Source: Chrysoperla carnea (taxonomy: Eukaryota; Arthropoda; Insecta; Neuroptera; Chrysopidae). Taken from it: DNA of 64,000 nt. Positions 11,152 to 22,607 of this stretch are shown one piece after another (the stretch's first letter is position 1; every line of letters starts with the position of its first letter). The position numbers and the translations under genes are program-made. The stretch is from positions 34,120,140 to 34,184,139 of the forward strand of contig NC_058342.1 in NCBI RefSeq assembly GCF_905475395.1, given 5' to 3'. The notes under the pieces were generated by a model. That model searched no databases and was not told where the DNA came from. It saw only the letters and a list, made by a program, of their open reading frames with translations.

Positions 11152-13979
11152 ATGGATACTAATGAATCAGAATCGGAAATTCAGATAATGGATACATCGG
11201 CCGAATCAAATCAGGATCAAGATACAAGTATTGAACAAACGGATTCGGATCTTAAAAGGTTTGTAATGCATTTTTTAATTAGTCTTCAAACAAATATTAG
11301 TATAAATTGGTTCCATATAGTTCTAAATCGGTTATAGCGACATCGCCTTCGTCTTGACGACGATTTCAATGTATTTTTCGTTAAAATTTTTAAATGTTTG
11401 CGAATAGATGACAGTCGCAAGTTCAATAACGAACGTCGATTGACGCAATAAACACATTTTAGGACAAATGTCAATTGAAGGTCCCTTCAATCCATCCAAT
11501 AGGCGCTACAGCCTGAGGTGGGCTTTGGCCTCTTCGACCACTCTCCTCGAGATTGCTCAGTCCTTGACATTGGATCTCCATCCAGTGACACATTTGGTCC
11601 AACCATTTGAGTCGAGGCCTGCCTTTTCTTCATTCACTCTCTAAAGAAGCATAATTTAAAAGGAAAAACTATTGGAAATTCTAAAGTAAAATGTTTCTTT
11701 TTCGTTGTTTTCGAAACCCTATAAAAATTCTGGCTTGGGAGAAGGAGTAGATAATTTTAATATAATTGATAAAAAATTAACGATTAATTTTTTTAGAACT
11801 GTAAATGGTGATGCTAAAACAAATGAAACGGGTCCCACATCTAATGGTGCTATCAAAAAGTGTCCGATGGCTATGGGAAACAATCATAGCGAATGGAACG
11901 CTTTAGATCATTATAGTGTTTCCTCAAAAGATGGTTCCATTATTTCGGATAGTGACGGTGATAATTATGGTGGAATGGATGATCTATCGGACGTATCAGT
12001 CGAGGAAATAGATGCAATGCTCGAAGAAGGTTTGCCAGATGAGTTTAAGAAACGTAAACTAAAAAAGATACGTTCAACGGATGATGTGACTACTACGGGA
12101 GACGCAAATAACAAGACCAACGATTCACAATCGTACGAGGAAAAGGAGAAAATCGTAATTATTGAAAAGGGTCACAATCATTTCGATGTATTGCCAGAAG
12201 GTTGGCTTCAAGTCACCCATAATAGTGGCATGCCACTTTATTTACATAAAACCAGTCGAGTGTGCACTTTATCGAAACCGTATTTCTTGGGTTCGGGTTC
12301 AGCTCGTAAGCATAAAATACCGTTAAGTGCGGTACCATGTTTGAATTACAAGCGTGCAATGGAAAAAGAGGAGGAAATGCGTCAACAAAAAGAACAAGAA
12401 GAGGCGAACGCAGCTCAAAATCCAAGTGCAAACGCGACAAATGAATTATGGTTACCGAATGCCCGCATTGAAACTGTCCAAGAGAACTTACAAGTGCAGT
12501 CATTAGACGCAGAAGAATTCCGTGAATATTGTAAGAAAATATTTAAGTTTAAAACAATTAAAGTAATGCGATTTAAATCGTGGCCAGCTAGACGTAAATT
12601 TACAAAAAGTCGTCATGAACGTCAATTAAATCGTCCCACTTTACCCGATGGTACAAAGCTCATAACATTCCCCATTCAAAATGCTGACAACGATCATCCA
12701 AGTAACTCCAAAAAAGAGTGGATCATGAACCCGAATGGCAAGAGTTACGTTTGTATTTTACATGAATATGTACAGCATGCTTTGAAGAAACAGCCGAGCT
12801 ATGAATTCAAAGAGCTTGAAAATGCTGCTATGCCATATTCAGCAACTGTTTCAATTAATGACATGAAATATGGCGTTGGCTATGGGACTAGTAAAAAACA
12901 AGCGAAATCTGATGCAGCTAAAGCTACTCTTGAAATTCTTATACCACAAATGCGCTCAAAAATTACTGCTGAAAGTGAAGAGGGCGCTTCGACTGCTGGA
13001 AGAGTTACGGATCATGATTTATCGGTAAGTTATTTAGTATACAAATCTATTCACATCTAATTCGTATTCTTAGAAATAAATTTGTTGAACGTAAGACGTG
13101 GACGACTCCCACACAAGGAATATATTTATTACTATCTGTGAATATACAGGGTGTTCAACATAAATACATATACAGGCTGTTCTATCAGGGGAATCTGTAA
13201 GTCACATCTCCCGAATTAGGCCATGGATCGAAATTTGGTAAATAACTTTTCCATTTGTCTTGATAAGCTTAATTTATTGGTATAATTTTCTGCTATCAGT
13301 AACAGAACATTCTGTATACATACATACAGACATAGTTAATTTTGCATTTATAATATAAGTAAGAATTGATGAGTCTAAGTTTAATATTTAATTCTAGTTC
13401 TTTGACGACATTAAAATCGAAGATCCAAGAGTAGCAGAATTTTGTGCAAAAACTACGGAACCATCTCCGCATGCCATACTTCTAATATGTTTACAACGTA
13501 ATTTTGGCTTGACCGATTTACGCATTGAATATCATGGGAACACGCTCAAACATCAAAAGAACGAGTTTACAATGACGGTGGGCAAACATAAAGCAACAGT
13601 CATCTGTAAAAATAAGCGTGATGGTAAGCAACGCGCTTCGCAAGCGATCCTACAAGCCTTGCATCCACACATCACATCGTGGGGCTCCTTGTTACGTTTG
13701 TATGGTAATCGATCTGTTAAATCATTCCGTGAGAAGAAACAAGAGGAACAAGAAATTACTCAATTACAGAGTAAGGCTGCTGTGAATTCACCGAATTATG
13801 CAATTTTAGATAAATTACGGATTGAAATGACCAAATTGAAGGATAAGAAAGAGTTACAGAAAAATAAAGGAGGTACAAGTGCAGGTACGAGTGCTTTGGG
13901 TCGATTTATTCCCGATTCAGATGATGGATCATCTAGTAATCACATGACTACTTCGTTGCTCAATAACGTAGACTTATAA
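11152..13979 (+). CDS. pasha: Pasha / DGCR8 microprocessor subunit, complete, 3 exons
   Basis: Exons 11152-11258, 11797-13024 and 13398-13979 give 638 residues, about the length of fly Pasha. Pasha is the RNA-binding partner of Drosha; it recognises primary microRNA hairpins in the nucleus. The acidic N-terminus is followed by the WW-like/Rhed region from ~165 (DVLPEGWLQVTHNSGMPLYL), which contains IPLSAVPCLNY; Cys217 corresponds to the heme-ligand Cys of human DGCR8 (IPC). The first dsRBD covers ~352-421 (ends KKQAKSDAAKATLEIL) and the second ~469-537 (KRDGKQRASQAILQALHPH). The C-terminal helix that binds Drosha is NYAILDKLRIEMTKLKDKK (~577-595). All key parts are present. The ATG is the first in frame and starts an acidic stretch. 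Confidence 0.96.
11485..11640 (-). mobile_element. RTE-type LINE C-terminal relic in Pasha intron 1
   Basis: Read on the minus strand, the segment translates in part as KGRPRLKWLDQM followed, after decay, by EESGRRGQSPPQA-like sequence. This matches the end of RTE-clade ORFs (GRPRLRWLDQV ... W..LVEEAKAHSGL). It is short and eroded, with no reverse transcriptase left. Confidence 0.55.
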
Positions 13980-14976
13980 CCTCTAAGACTTTTCTCGGTC
14001 TTGTTATTTGTTTTTTAGTGTTTCAGTCATTGTATTCGTAGTCACCGTCACGTCACGGTTTAGAACACAGAAGCACTTTTAAAACTCCTTTAAATGGTGA
14101 CTTGTGTCCTCCCTTGTGTGTTCCTTGTTCCACGGATTTTACCATATTATTATTTCTACTATATGTCCCAGACATGTGTGATTTTTATTTCTACTAAATG
14201 CTTCAGTCATTTGTTTTAAGGCTGCGCCACATATTTAAAGATAGCGAATACAAAAAAAAAATTTGCCTTGTTTTCACGAACGAACAATTTAAATTACGCC
14301 AAAACGGAGAAGGATAATTAAATATCGAACAAGAAAAATTGAAATTCTTGATTCGTTATTTTCAATTTGATTCGAAATATGGCAACTATTTATTTCATGC
14401 TCGCCACATAACAAATGTGGACGATTGTTGGCAGGCTTTTGTATCTAATTGCTTCTACCTAAACTGTGTCGTAGCACAATTAAATTTTTCCAAGCATGAT
14501 TTAATAAATGATGAAAAGTTAAAAAGAATTCTCTTGCCAAAAAAATAATTTTTGCCCCTTTAATGATTGATTTTGAAAGTGTGTCGTAAATAGAATTGAA
14601 TGGCCTTAATTTTGAATGAGGAGGAATCATAGAATTTCTTGAGTATTAAAATATTAGTATTAAAAAAAAAATAGGAAAAATACTAAGGAGAATTTAGTTT
14701 AATTTTATATAGACGAAGAAAAAATCCAAGGATGATAGTGCCACAGGGCCAGGATGACTTAGAGGGGTAGGGATCGGCTCATATGTGGTCTTAAGTCAAA
14801 GCTTCATCCTATTATGTGTTCATTAAAATATATTTTTTTAAGTTTTAGAATTAATCGGGCCAAAAATCTAAGGCTAGTAATTATTTTAAAATAAGTTTAT
14901 CCTTGCTTAGCGCCAATCTCTCAACCCATTGAGAGTTCAATCATTTCATTATTTTCTGTTTTTATAATTTTTATTA

Positions 14977-15221
14977 TTGTACAAGATGATCCAAAAGTAA
15001 CCGAACCATTTAAAAATGCAAATTAACTTTTGTGACTAATCAATATACTTTGCTTGCGAATAATTGTTACAATAATTTGACATGTAGTTTTCATGAAACC
15101 TTGTGCGCGCGCATCATAAAAATTCACTCTTCATAAGTATAACTTCAAAAATATTAAAATTATTTGCAAGAAAGTTACTTTAATTTTAAATGGATACGTA
15201 CTTTTGAATCACATTGTACAA
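14977..15221. mobile_element. MITE-like element, TIR TTGTACAA..TGAT.CAAAAGTA
   Basis: Left end TTGTACAAGATGATCCAAAA, right end the reverse of TTGTACAATGTGATTCAAAA; arms run ~38 bp including CCATTTAAAA. 245 bp with no ORF. The internal part (CATGTAGTTTTCATGAAACC ... GTGCGCGCGCATCAT) has a reversed second copy at about 34870-34945. Tc1/mariner-type origin is likely from the end sequence but not proved. Confidence 0.75.
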
Positions 15222-15414
15222 ATTAGTTAAGAAACTCATTTTTGGTTAATTTTATTTGATCAACCAAATCTTAAATTATTTTTTGTACATTTTAATTAGC
15301 ATTTAATCAAACCAAATGGAAAGGAATTTCAAGCAAATTGAATTTTTTTTTTGCAAACTTTGAACTAAACTTAATAATCGAAAAGTGTAGAAAATATGGT
15401 CATTATTGATAACA

Positions 15415-15650
15415 GGAAGTTGCAACCACACTAACTGGTGAAAATAATTTGTATTAATTAAAACAGGAAACTGATCCCGTTTTAAGTAGTTTCAATTTAG
15501 ACAACCAGATGGCAATACTTGTATTTACATTTTATGAAATAACTGGGAGATGCAACCCCGCCAACTGGCGATAATAATTCGTACTAATTAAAACAGCAAA
15601 CTGGGCTATTTAGAGTAGTTGCAATTTAGACTAACAGGTTACTTATCATT
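15415..15650 (+). repeat. Tandem duplication of a ~130-bp unit
   Basis: Two units, offset 130 bp, each with TGCAACC..., AACTGG(T/C)G, ATAATAATT..GTA.TAATTAA and AAACAG(G/C)AAACTG. The same unit occurs at 51780-51945, where it is joined to extra sequence that is found reversed at 33290-33440. Confidence 0.7.
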
Positions 15651-16109
15651 TATATATTTAAAGTTTGTAGGTTAAAATCGAAAAAATCTGTAAAAATTAA
15701 AAGTTCTTCGGCTATGGCTACGTTAAGAGTCTTTCGAAGTGAAAAATATGTTAAAATATTTTTTTAAAAAGGATCATAATTTCAGCAACTTAAAATTCGT
15801 TTGAAAGAAATCATTTTCATTGTGTTGAAACTTTTCTAATTAATTTTAATTTTGGACAAAAAAGTCTAGTCGCAGCAGTCTAAGAGAGGTGTCATGTATA
15901 ATGTTGGAATCCGTGATTTAATTATACATTTCCATGTTTTTTGGAACGCTGAATTAAAATCAATAATAATTTTTTAATAAATTAATATAATTTTTTTTGA
16001 GTATGGCTTTAATAATTTACTAATATTTGAGTATTGCTTTAATCGATTTAGACTAATGCGACTAGACTAATATTATTAGTATTGTTAATTTAATTCATGC
16101 TTTTTCAGT

Positions 16110-16300
16110 CAAAACTAAGTCATTATACGATCAAAATCGGTTATAACGACATTAAAAAGATCGTATACAATATCGTCATTATAAGAGATTTGTATATTTT
16201 ATCTCGTATAAGCGAGGAGCCCGTCACAGTAAAACTGAACTTACATGGATTTCGAAAAGTGCAGACTTTTCACGTCACGGAATCCAGGGCTGTTACAAAT
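16110..16300 (+). repeat. Half-arm of the 10040-10498 element plus Tigger-like sequence
   Basis: CGTATAAGCGAGGAGCCCGT then CACAGTAAAACTGAACTTAC matches the outer arm of the element at 10040. The preceding CAAAATCGGTTATAACGACA block resembles pogo/Tigger terminal regions and is found reversed near 32245-32335. It is a fragment with no coding capacity. Confidence 0.5.
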
Positions 16301-17138
16301 AATTGTCTTCTAAAGGGGAAAGTTATTAAACCAGCCTTACCCGATGACAAACAGGTAACAAATGATCGTAACCGATTTTAATTGTATATTTTTTTTTTTA
16401 GATTTAAGTTTTTTTTTTGTTTCTCTTTATTTTAATTAAAAATGTTGACCAATGTTAAGAATTAATAAGTCGTATGTAATGTATTAATGATTGAAACGAT
16501 TTTCAATTCTCACCATTAATCTGAAATCGTTTTAAAATCGTTTCTTATAATTTTTATTTTTCATGACCCTTAATGTACTTATATTTCAGTTGAAATAAAA
16601 TTTTTTTTAAACATTTGCAATTTTGTTTTATTTACGCCGCGTCGATAAACTTACAAAAAAAAATCCGGCTACAGGTAAAAATCATAAAAAATCAGGAGAA
16701 TATTCCACCAGATATAATGGTCCGGGAGCGGACTACACAAAATCACTTGACCTGTAAAAACAATGGGTTATGGCAACCCAGACCGGGGGAGCAGGAGGGA
16801 ATTTGTAACGCCATATCGAGATACCAAGGCAGCTGCCTTACCTCCTTTTGACGGCGCCCATGCTTAAAAGAGTTAAAAATCTGGGAATGAAATGATACAA
16901 AAAAAAAAAACAAGTATGCAATTTTTAAATCAAAAAATATATTTCCATTTAGACTTTTTTACAAGAAATTTACCTTGTTATTAGCAATTCGATGACTAAA
17001 TCTGAATAAATCATTTAAAATCACATAAAAAATTTAGTAAGTACTTCAATCTAAAGCTCAACTAAAAAATTGGATTTTAATGCTAAGAAAGACTATTGCT
17101 AAAAAGAACTATTGTCAGAACGCCAAATATAGCACAGC

Positions 17139-17169
17139 ACCATGGAGGTTAGAGAGAAACCTCCATGGT
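17139..17169. repeat. 12-bp perfect hairpin
   Basis: ACCATGGAGGTT and AACCTCCATGGT are separated by 7 bases. Just after it, GTGGCGTTGACATCTTAGCG and AAAATCCAATA (17196-17230) recur at 49790-49827, so the hairpin is probably part of a dispersed repeat rather than a host RNA gene. Confidence 0.6.
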
Positions 17170-17481
17170 AACGAGAATGGTTTACATTTTGATACTCGTG
17201 GCGTTGACATCTTAGCGTTAAAATCCAATACCAAACATAAAAACAATGCCATCCCAGTTCATCCAATTCTCACAGTCAGTTAATTATATCACGTCTGACG
17301 TCTGTCCAGTGCAGTGACAATGGCCACTGTCACTGTCAATGTCAGTGTCTGGTTCTGGCTGTGGCCATCATACCCTTGGCCACGCCACGTCTCGCCGTTA
17401 AAATTAAAAAAAAAACGGAAAAAAAATCTATCACACAAACAAAATAAATAAAATTGTGCTAAAATTCATACTCAAAAATTT

Positions 17482-17487
17482 TTTATT
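17482..17487 (-). promoter_or_regulatory. Candidate poly(A) signal of the GTPBP2 gene
   Basis: TTTATT on the + strand (AATAAA on the coding strand), about 215 bases past the GTPBP2 stop codon. Confidence 0.45.
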
Positions 17488-17702
17488 CTAAAAAAAACAG
17501 TCAGGTACAATTCTCATTTAATGATCTCTTGTTTTTCAAAAAAAAAAACTTAGGCGTCGGTATTGACGTATCGACGTCGTTATCTCGAAATTCAAACAAA
17601 ATATAATACTCATGCTCGCGACGCCTATTATTATATTAATTATAAATTATTACATTAATAATTGATTTAAAAAAAAAATATTCTGGTTTATGAAGCGTGG
17701 AT

Positions 17703-20621
17703 TCATCCTGAAGGTGATCCTCCAGCATTTACCCGTGAATTTAGTTTAATCGGAAATATTTGTGTGACTTTACCAATACCCTTGGTTAAACCTTCTCGGA
17801 ATAACAGACGCATGCCAACAGTGACGTACTCTGGTTGGCGTACAAATCGAAACAATACCGAAGCTTGTTCGTTGGTATGGATGCCATTTGCTGCAAAAAT
17901 ACCCTCAATAACGGCCGTCTGACGTATGTTTCCAATATGGACAGTGGTCTGGAATCCAGGAAATATGGCTGTTGAATGATAAAGTACTGAGACCATAGCT
18001 TGGAAAAAATAGGTGCTGGTTGGTGTTCGTGTTCCACCCAATAACACCATCCCATGCCGTAGACCTGGAACCAGACGATCTAAGCATATGGACGCACTTT
18101 GTCCGGCGCGAACCATCTGGCATGGTGCTTTGTTTCGATGGACTGAATGCACTTTAACAGGCATGAAAGTACCATCTTTCATTGGACCGATACGCATTTC
18201 GGAACCTTCAGTTATAAATCCACTAACCAATAAGCCGCCGACTACTTGACCAACTCCCGACACACGAAATGTTTCATCGATTTGAAAATCAGCCGCTTTT
18301 TGTTCGAGTTTATCGCGCTCTTTTAGACTAATACCGGGCGGTAGAACATGCAAGAACTTTTTCAGTAATTCCAACCCATCACCGTTGACACTTGACACAC
18401 AAAATATTGGCACGATGTTCCCGGTCAATTGATTTGCACCAGCTGTGATAACATCGTCATCATTTTTGATAAGCATAGGGACTCGTCGATAGCCTACAGA
18501 TTTAAGCGCGTGCTCAACATTTTTTAGGACATACTTTGGTGATGCAATATCTATCTTGGATACCACTATAAACAATGGTACATCTAATGCTTTGGCTAGG
18601 GCAAGATGTTCCTGTGTTGTTGACAAAATTCCAGCACTGCCAGAAACCTATCAACAATAAAATTGAATGAATATCAACAATTATGAAATTTGGTGCAACA
18701 ACATTTAATCAGATGTCTCGTCTTCGGGTGGTAGGTGTTTTTAAGGAGGGCACAGAGGATTTTTTGGTCTAGGTGTTAGAAATTAACAAGCTACTAACCA
18801 CAAGCATAACGTGATGGGGCGAATATCCAGTTAAACCCAAAACTGTGGTACGAATATACTTTCGATGTCCAGCCAAATCCAAAAATGTAATCAATTTTGT
18901 TGAAGCCTCACAAATCTCTTCAGCAGTCATTAACTCCGAATAACTGTAATTGATTACTTGACCCTGAAAACAAATCGAAAAATTTTTTTAAATAAAATTA
19001 ACAAAAACTGTCAACTTTGAAAGAAAATTTCAAAACCATGGAAAAAAAGAAAAGATTTTGGAAACAAACAAAAAATTTGCGTACCTCAGAATCGAAGCCA
19101 AGTATCTCGTGCGAAATAGACGAAGTACGACCAGATTGTACTTCATGTAAATGTCGAAACATATTCAATCGGGCACGACCACGACCATTATCCAATTGTC
19201 CTTGTGTCAACACACCCAACAGAGTAGATTTACCAGCATCAGCGCCTCCCATCACAGCTACACGTACATCAATGTTATTCTGATTCTCTGGTATTTTTCG
19301 AACTAATACTTCAGCTACAACACGACCATTCAACAAGATACGTTTACGTAATACCCCAATTGTCGCCCCCAATTGTAATGCCATCTTCTCCAATGTTTCC
19401 AAACTTGCGTTCATTTCACTTTGAGATAATCCAGCTAATGCTCCATTATCTTCCACACCCATTTCATAAATTGCTTCTCCTTGTCCTTCTCGGAGACGCC
19501 ATTTCATCTAAAATTTATCAGTTTTTACTGTCATTAAAAGAGGATAATCACTAAGGTCGGGTTTAGAATTCGGAAGCCCTGGACTCAATATTTAGTGGAA
19601 GCCCCTTAAACTTTTTAGGCATAATAATACAAGAAACGGTATAAGAACGATCCTCACCCATTTGATAACCAGTTGAGAAAAGGGGTTAATTAAAACGGGG
19701 TTTTATAAGTTTGACCGCTATGTGTGTGTGTCTGTCTGTGGCATCATGAATATGAAATTTGAATCGGAATTCAATCGGACTATTTTATAAGGGTGTAGTT
19801 ACTTATATTGACTTATATGTTCATACTTGATGAGGTAACTTCACCAATCTGTTAGCTAATCGAAATTAGTATCAGAAGAAAGATAATTACGAAATTAAAG
19901 GTATAGGCTTGCCTGCAAAAAAATCGTTTATGGAAAAAATTAGATTAAAAATAGTCATGAACACTTTTCGATTGAAAAACTATGATAGGCATGTTTAAAA
20001 ATCAATAAAAATTCATAAAAATATCTCATCTGGTTATCAAATGAGTGAAGATCGACCTTATGCCGTTTCTTAGAAGTCTTAGCGGCTGCTATAGCATAAA
20101 AAGATCGAAACTTAACCTCAAAATTAACAAACTAAAAACATAAAAATCGCATGGAAACGACCATGTCATGGAATCTTTCGGTTAAAAACTTTCGTTTCTG
20201 TCGAATTCAAAAGTAAATAGGCAAAAAATAAGAAAATTAGCTGATGTTTTTCGAATTGGTTCAAGAAAAATCAACAGAGCTCCAACACTAACGTTGTATT
20301 TCCCCCCTCATAAGTTTACATTTCCAGGAAACAATGGCTGAAAAAAAAGTGAATTAATTAGAAATAAAGTTTTACCTGCGTAACTAAATGCTCGAATCGA
20401 TGTTTCGTTGGATTAACCAATTTTAATTTATACTCAATATTTCCCGCCTGAGGTTCTGGCGGTAGACTACTAAAAGATCCCCTTGATTTACCAGAAAAAT
20501 TTCGATGATGTCTAATATTTGATGATCGATTGGCAACATCATTATTATTAGTCCAATCACTATTCCCTGCTGCAGCTGAATCATTTCCCGCAGGATCAAA
20601 AAGATTTAAAAACGCGTCCAT
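17703..20621 (-). CDS. GTPBP2: GTP-binding protein 2-like translational GTPase, complete, 4 exons
   Basis: Exons from the 5' end: 20376-20621, 19085-19507, 18799-18963 and 17703-18647; all joins are phase 0; 592 residues (human GTPBP2 is 602). GTPBP1/2 proteins are eEF1A-like GTPases linked to rescue of stalled ribosomes and mRNA surveillance. The P-loop is GGADAGKST (169-177), G3 is DLAGH (250-254) and G4 is SKID (308-311). Beta-barrel domains 2 and 3 follow (GVGQVVGGLLVSGF; VHIGNIRQTAVIEGI; LLFREGLTKGIGKVTQIFP). VVSKIDI, GFDSEGQVINYSE and the TAEEICEAS block are closer to GTPBP2 than to GTPBP1. The N-terminal ~70 residues are low-complexity (Asn/Ser). Intron 1 holds a foldback element and intron 3 a LINE tail. 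Assignment to GTPBP2 rather than GTPBP1 is likely but made by eye. Confidence 0.93.
18712..18785 (+). mobile_element. LINE 3'-tail fragment in GTPBP2 intron 3
   Basis: GTCTCGTCTTCGGGTGGTAG, AAGGAGGGCACAGAGGA and TTTTTGGTCTAGGTGTTAG match the tail at 3643-3712. Only about 75 bases are present, antisense to the host gene. Confidence 0.65.
19630..20075. mobile_element. Foldback (MITE-like) element in GTPBP2 intron 1
   Basis: Arms 19631-19679 and 20024-20073 are imperfect inverted repeats: AAGAAACGGTATAAGAACGA then CATTTGATAACCAG on the left, and the reverse of AAGAAACGGCATAAGGTCGA then CATTTGATAACCAG on the right. The true ends may lie further out. There is no ORF. Confidence 0.65.
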
Positions 20622-21639
20622 TTTTGCTAACTACAAACACAAAACAAAATCAATTAAGTAGGAAGTATACCGACTTTACGTTTGAGTTGCGCAATCGATC
20701 CTTTATTGCATCAGAATTTAAAGCAGGGGAAATCTGAAATTCTTCACTGAATTCTGATAATTGAGTAATATTGCACCACTTTAAATTAAACCATATGGAT
20801 TCGTTAAAATTTTTTTGACGTTAAGTCGTTACAAACAAATTCGTGAGTCGTAAAAAAAAATTTAAGTGTTTACAATTTAAAAATAGATTTTGGCATAAAC
20901 ATAAATAATAAACATTTGTATACTAATAATAGTCATACACAAAACTTAAAACAATGCCAAAGCTTAATTTAGAAATTCCCACAAAAAGTTTAGTATACAA
21001 ATGTAAATTTTGTTTGCCAAAATTTTTGTTACCTTATGGTTTAAAATTTTGAAGTGAAAGTAAATTATAACATTTGTTACAATTTCATAATCAGATACAA
21101 TTTATGGTTATTTACAAAAGAAATCAATCATATTTAACGAAAATCAATTGAAAAATGAAAATTTACCTTGTATTATGATGGGAAAATTAGTTTTTTGTGA
21201 CCATTATTTTCAATTTTTGTTGTATATGAAAATTTTATCCATCCATTATGGGTTAGATTTTTCACAAACTGATTCTTTTTCCGAATATTATGTTTCCTAT
21301 AATAATAATATGTTACTGAAAAATTTTCCTTCCTTTGTTTTCAAACAGTCAAAAAATATTTGCACTCTTGAATTTATGTTATTACATTCAGCATTATGTG
21401 ATTGTCTGATCTCACTTTATTATTTTATATCTGTCCTTGTTTTATCTGTTTACTTATTCTACTTTATTAAAATTATATAACTTTGTCTTTTACTATTTGA
21501 ATAAATTTATTGAACATTTTACAAATGCACTGTATCTATTAAGGCTGTTTACCAAAGTCAAATATTATAAATGGCTGTGTCTCAAACTATATATTTAAAA
21601 AAATTATGTAATCGAGTTTATTTATTTTAATACCTCATA

Positions 21640-22160
21640 TTTTAATATACCATGTATATGAAATATACCAAGGTACACTAAATTTAGTCCCAAGTTTTTT
21701 ACGCTTAAAAATATTGATGCTACGAACCAAATTTTGGTATAATGTTCATAATATCACCTAAGTAATTGTCATCACGATAACTCAAAAACGAAAAGAGATA
21801 TCAAGCTGAAATTTTACTAGCGTACTTAGGGCGTAAAAAGTGAGGTCGAGTTCGTAAATGAGCAACGTAGCTCAATTGGATCTTGGGTACGTAGGACCCA
21901 TCTTGTAAACCGTTAAAGATAGAAACAAAGTTTAAATGTAAAAAATGTTCCTTATAAAAAAATGAACAACTTTTAATTGAAACATTTTTTTGGAAACATC
22001 ACTGTTTATCCGTGAGAGTGCATATTGTATTATATGAGAATATTAGTTATGTATGTGTGGCATGTATGTATGTGTAATATGATAGAGTAATAAACACTGT
22101 CTATGCATGGTTTTTCAACAATTAACTCAGTCAATTGTTTGTTTTCACTTGTTTTTATTA
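21640..22160 (+). repeat. ~500-bp dispersed repeat, copy 1
   Basis: It starts around ATACCATGTATATGAAATAT and contains CTAAATTTAGTCCCAAGTTT, TCACGATAACTCAAAAACGA, GAGGTCGAGTTCGTAAATGA, AACATCACTGTTTATCCGTG and the end CAATTAACTCAGTCAATTG. The same order is seen at 28150-28640, and with variation at 26425-26910, 42040-42455 (-) and 47985-48545 (-). No ORF of note; class unknown. Confidence 0.8.
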
Positions 22161-22347
22161 CATTATAACAGAAGTTTCATAATTCATACTATAAACTAGA
22201 AGTGAAAATTGATATTTTCGTATATTCTACTGTGGAGATTTTTAACCTAACTAAAAATACGCCCATAGTTAAATTTCGCGATTTGGAATTTTTAAAAGGT
22301 GTGAAATAATTAAAAAAAGATTTAAATTACATATGTACAATTAAAAC

Positions 22348-22353
22348 TTTATT
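22348..22353 (-). promoter_or_regulatory. Candidate poly(A) signal of PEBP-A
   Basis: TTTATT on the + strand, ~255 bases past the stop. The surrounding ACTTTATTCAAATTATGTAA resembles CTTTATTCAAATTACATAAT downstream of PEBP-B, so the duplication seems to include the 3' end. Confidence 0.5.
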
Positions 22354-22607
22354 CAAATTATGTAATTTCTATATTTTACAAAATATAATAATCCGACTTA
22401 TTAAAAGAGGCTTAACAATTAATTCGTCTAAATTACAAATTATTACTTTTTGATTTTTTTTTTATTCTTTTGCTTTTTTGTACTTGATCAAAACTTGAAG
22501 TTTTAAACTTACTTGATAGGAACTTCACGCTCTTTCCTACTTTGGCTCTGTAAATTATTAAGGAGTTAAATACTCAAAAAATAAAGGAAAAGAAGCCAAT
22601 ATTTTTC

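Larger units (their letters stand above)
13980..17702. other. Convergent intergenic region Pasha/GTPBP2
   Basis: 3.7 kb between two convergent genes. It contains the 3' UTR of each, an inverted-repeat element (14977-15221), a 130-bp tandem duplication (15415-15650), a half-arm of the 10040-10498 family (16195-16300), a segment shared with 9808-9832 (near 16752-16777), a strong short hairpin (17139-17169) and a 24-bp palindrome (17312-17335). No protein-coding gene was recognised; the ORFs here are repeat-derived or random. Confidence 0.5.
20622..22607. other. Intergenic region GTPBP2 / PEBP-A
   Basis: AT-rich. A small inverted repeat lies at 20885-21030 (ATTTGTATACTA arms), and a copy of the ~500-bp dispersed family at 21640-22160. 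The 110-codon ORF at 21148-21480 is composed of AT-rich hydrophobic codons without family resemblance. The GTPBP2 promoter should be just above 20621. Confidence 0.4.

Noticed and set aside
13140-13200. TACAGGGTGTTC and related words in Pasha intron 2 as a full transposon
   Set aside because: Only one end-like word pair over a short distance; no opposed arm was found.
21148-21480. 110-codon ORF with hydrophobic C-terminus
   Set aside because: Codons reflect AT-rich DNA (Phe, Tyr, Leu, Ile, Asn). No recognisable domain, no splice context and no second copy.
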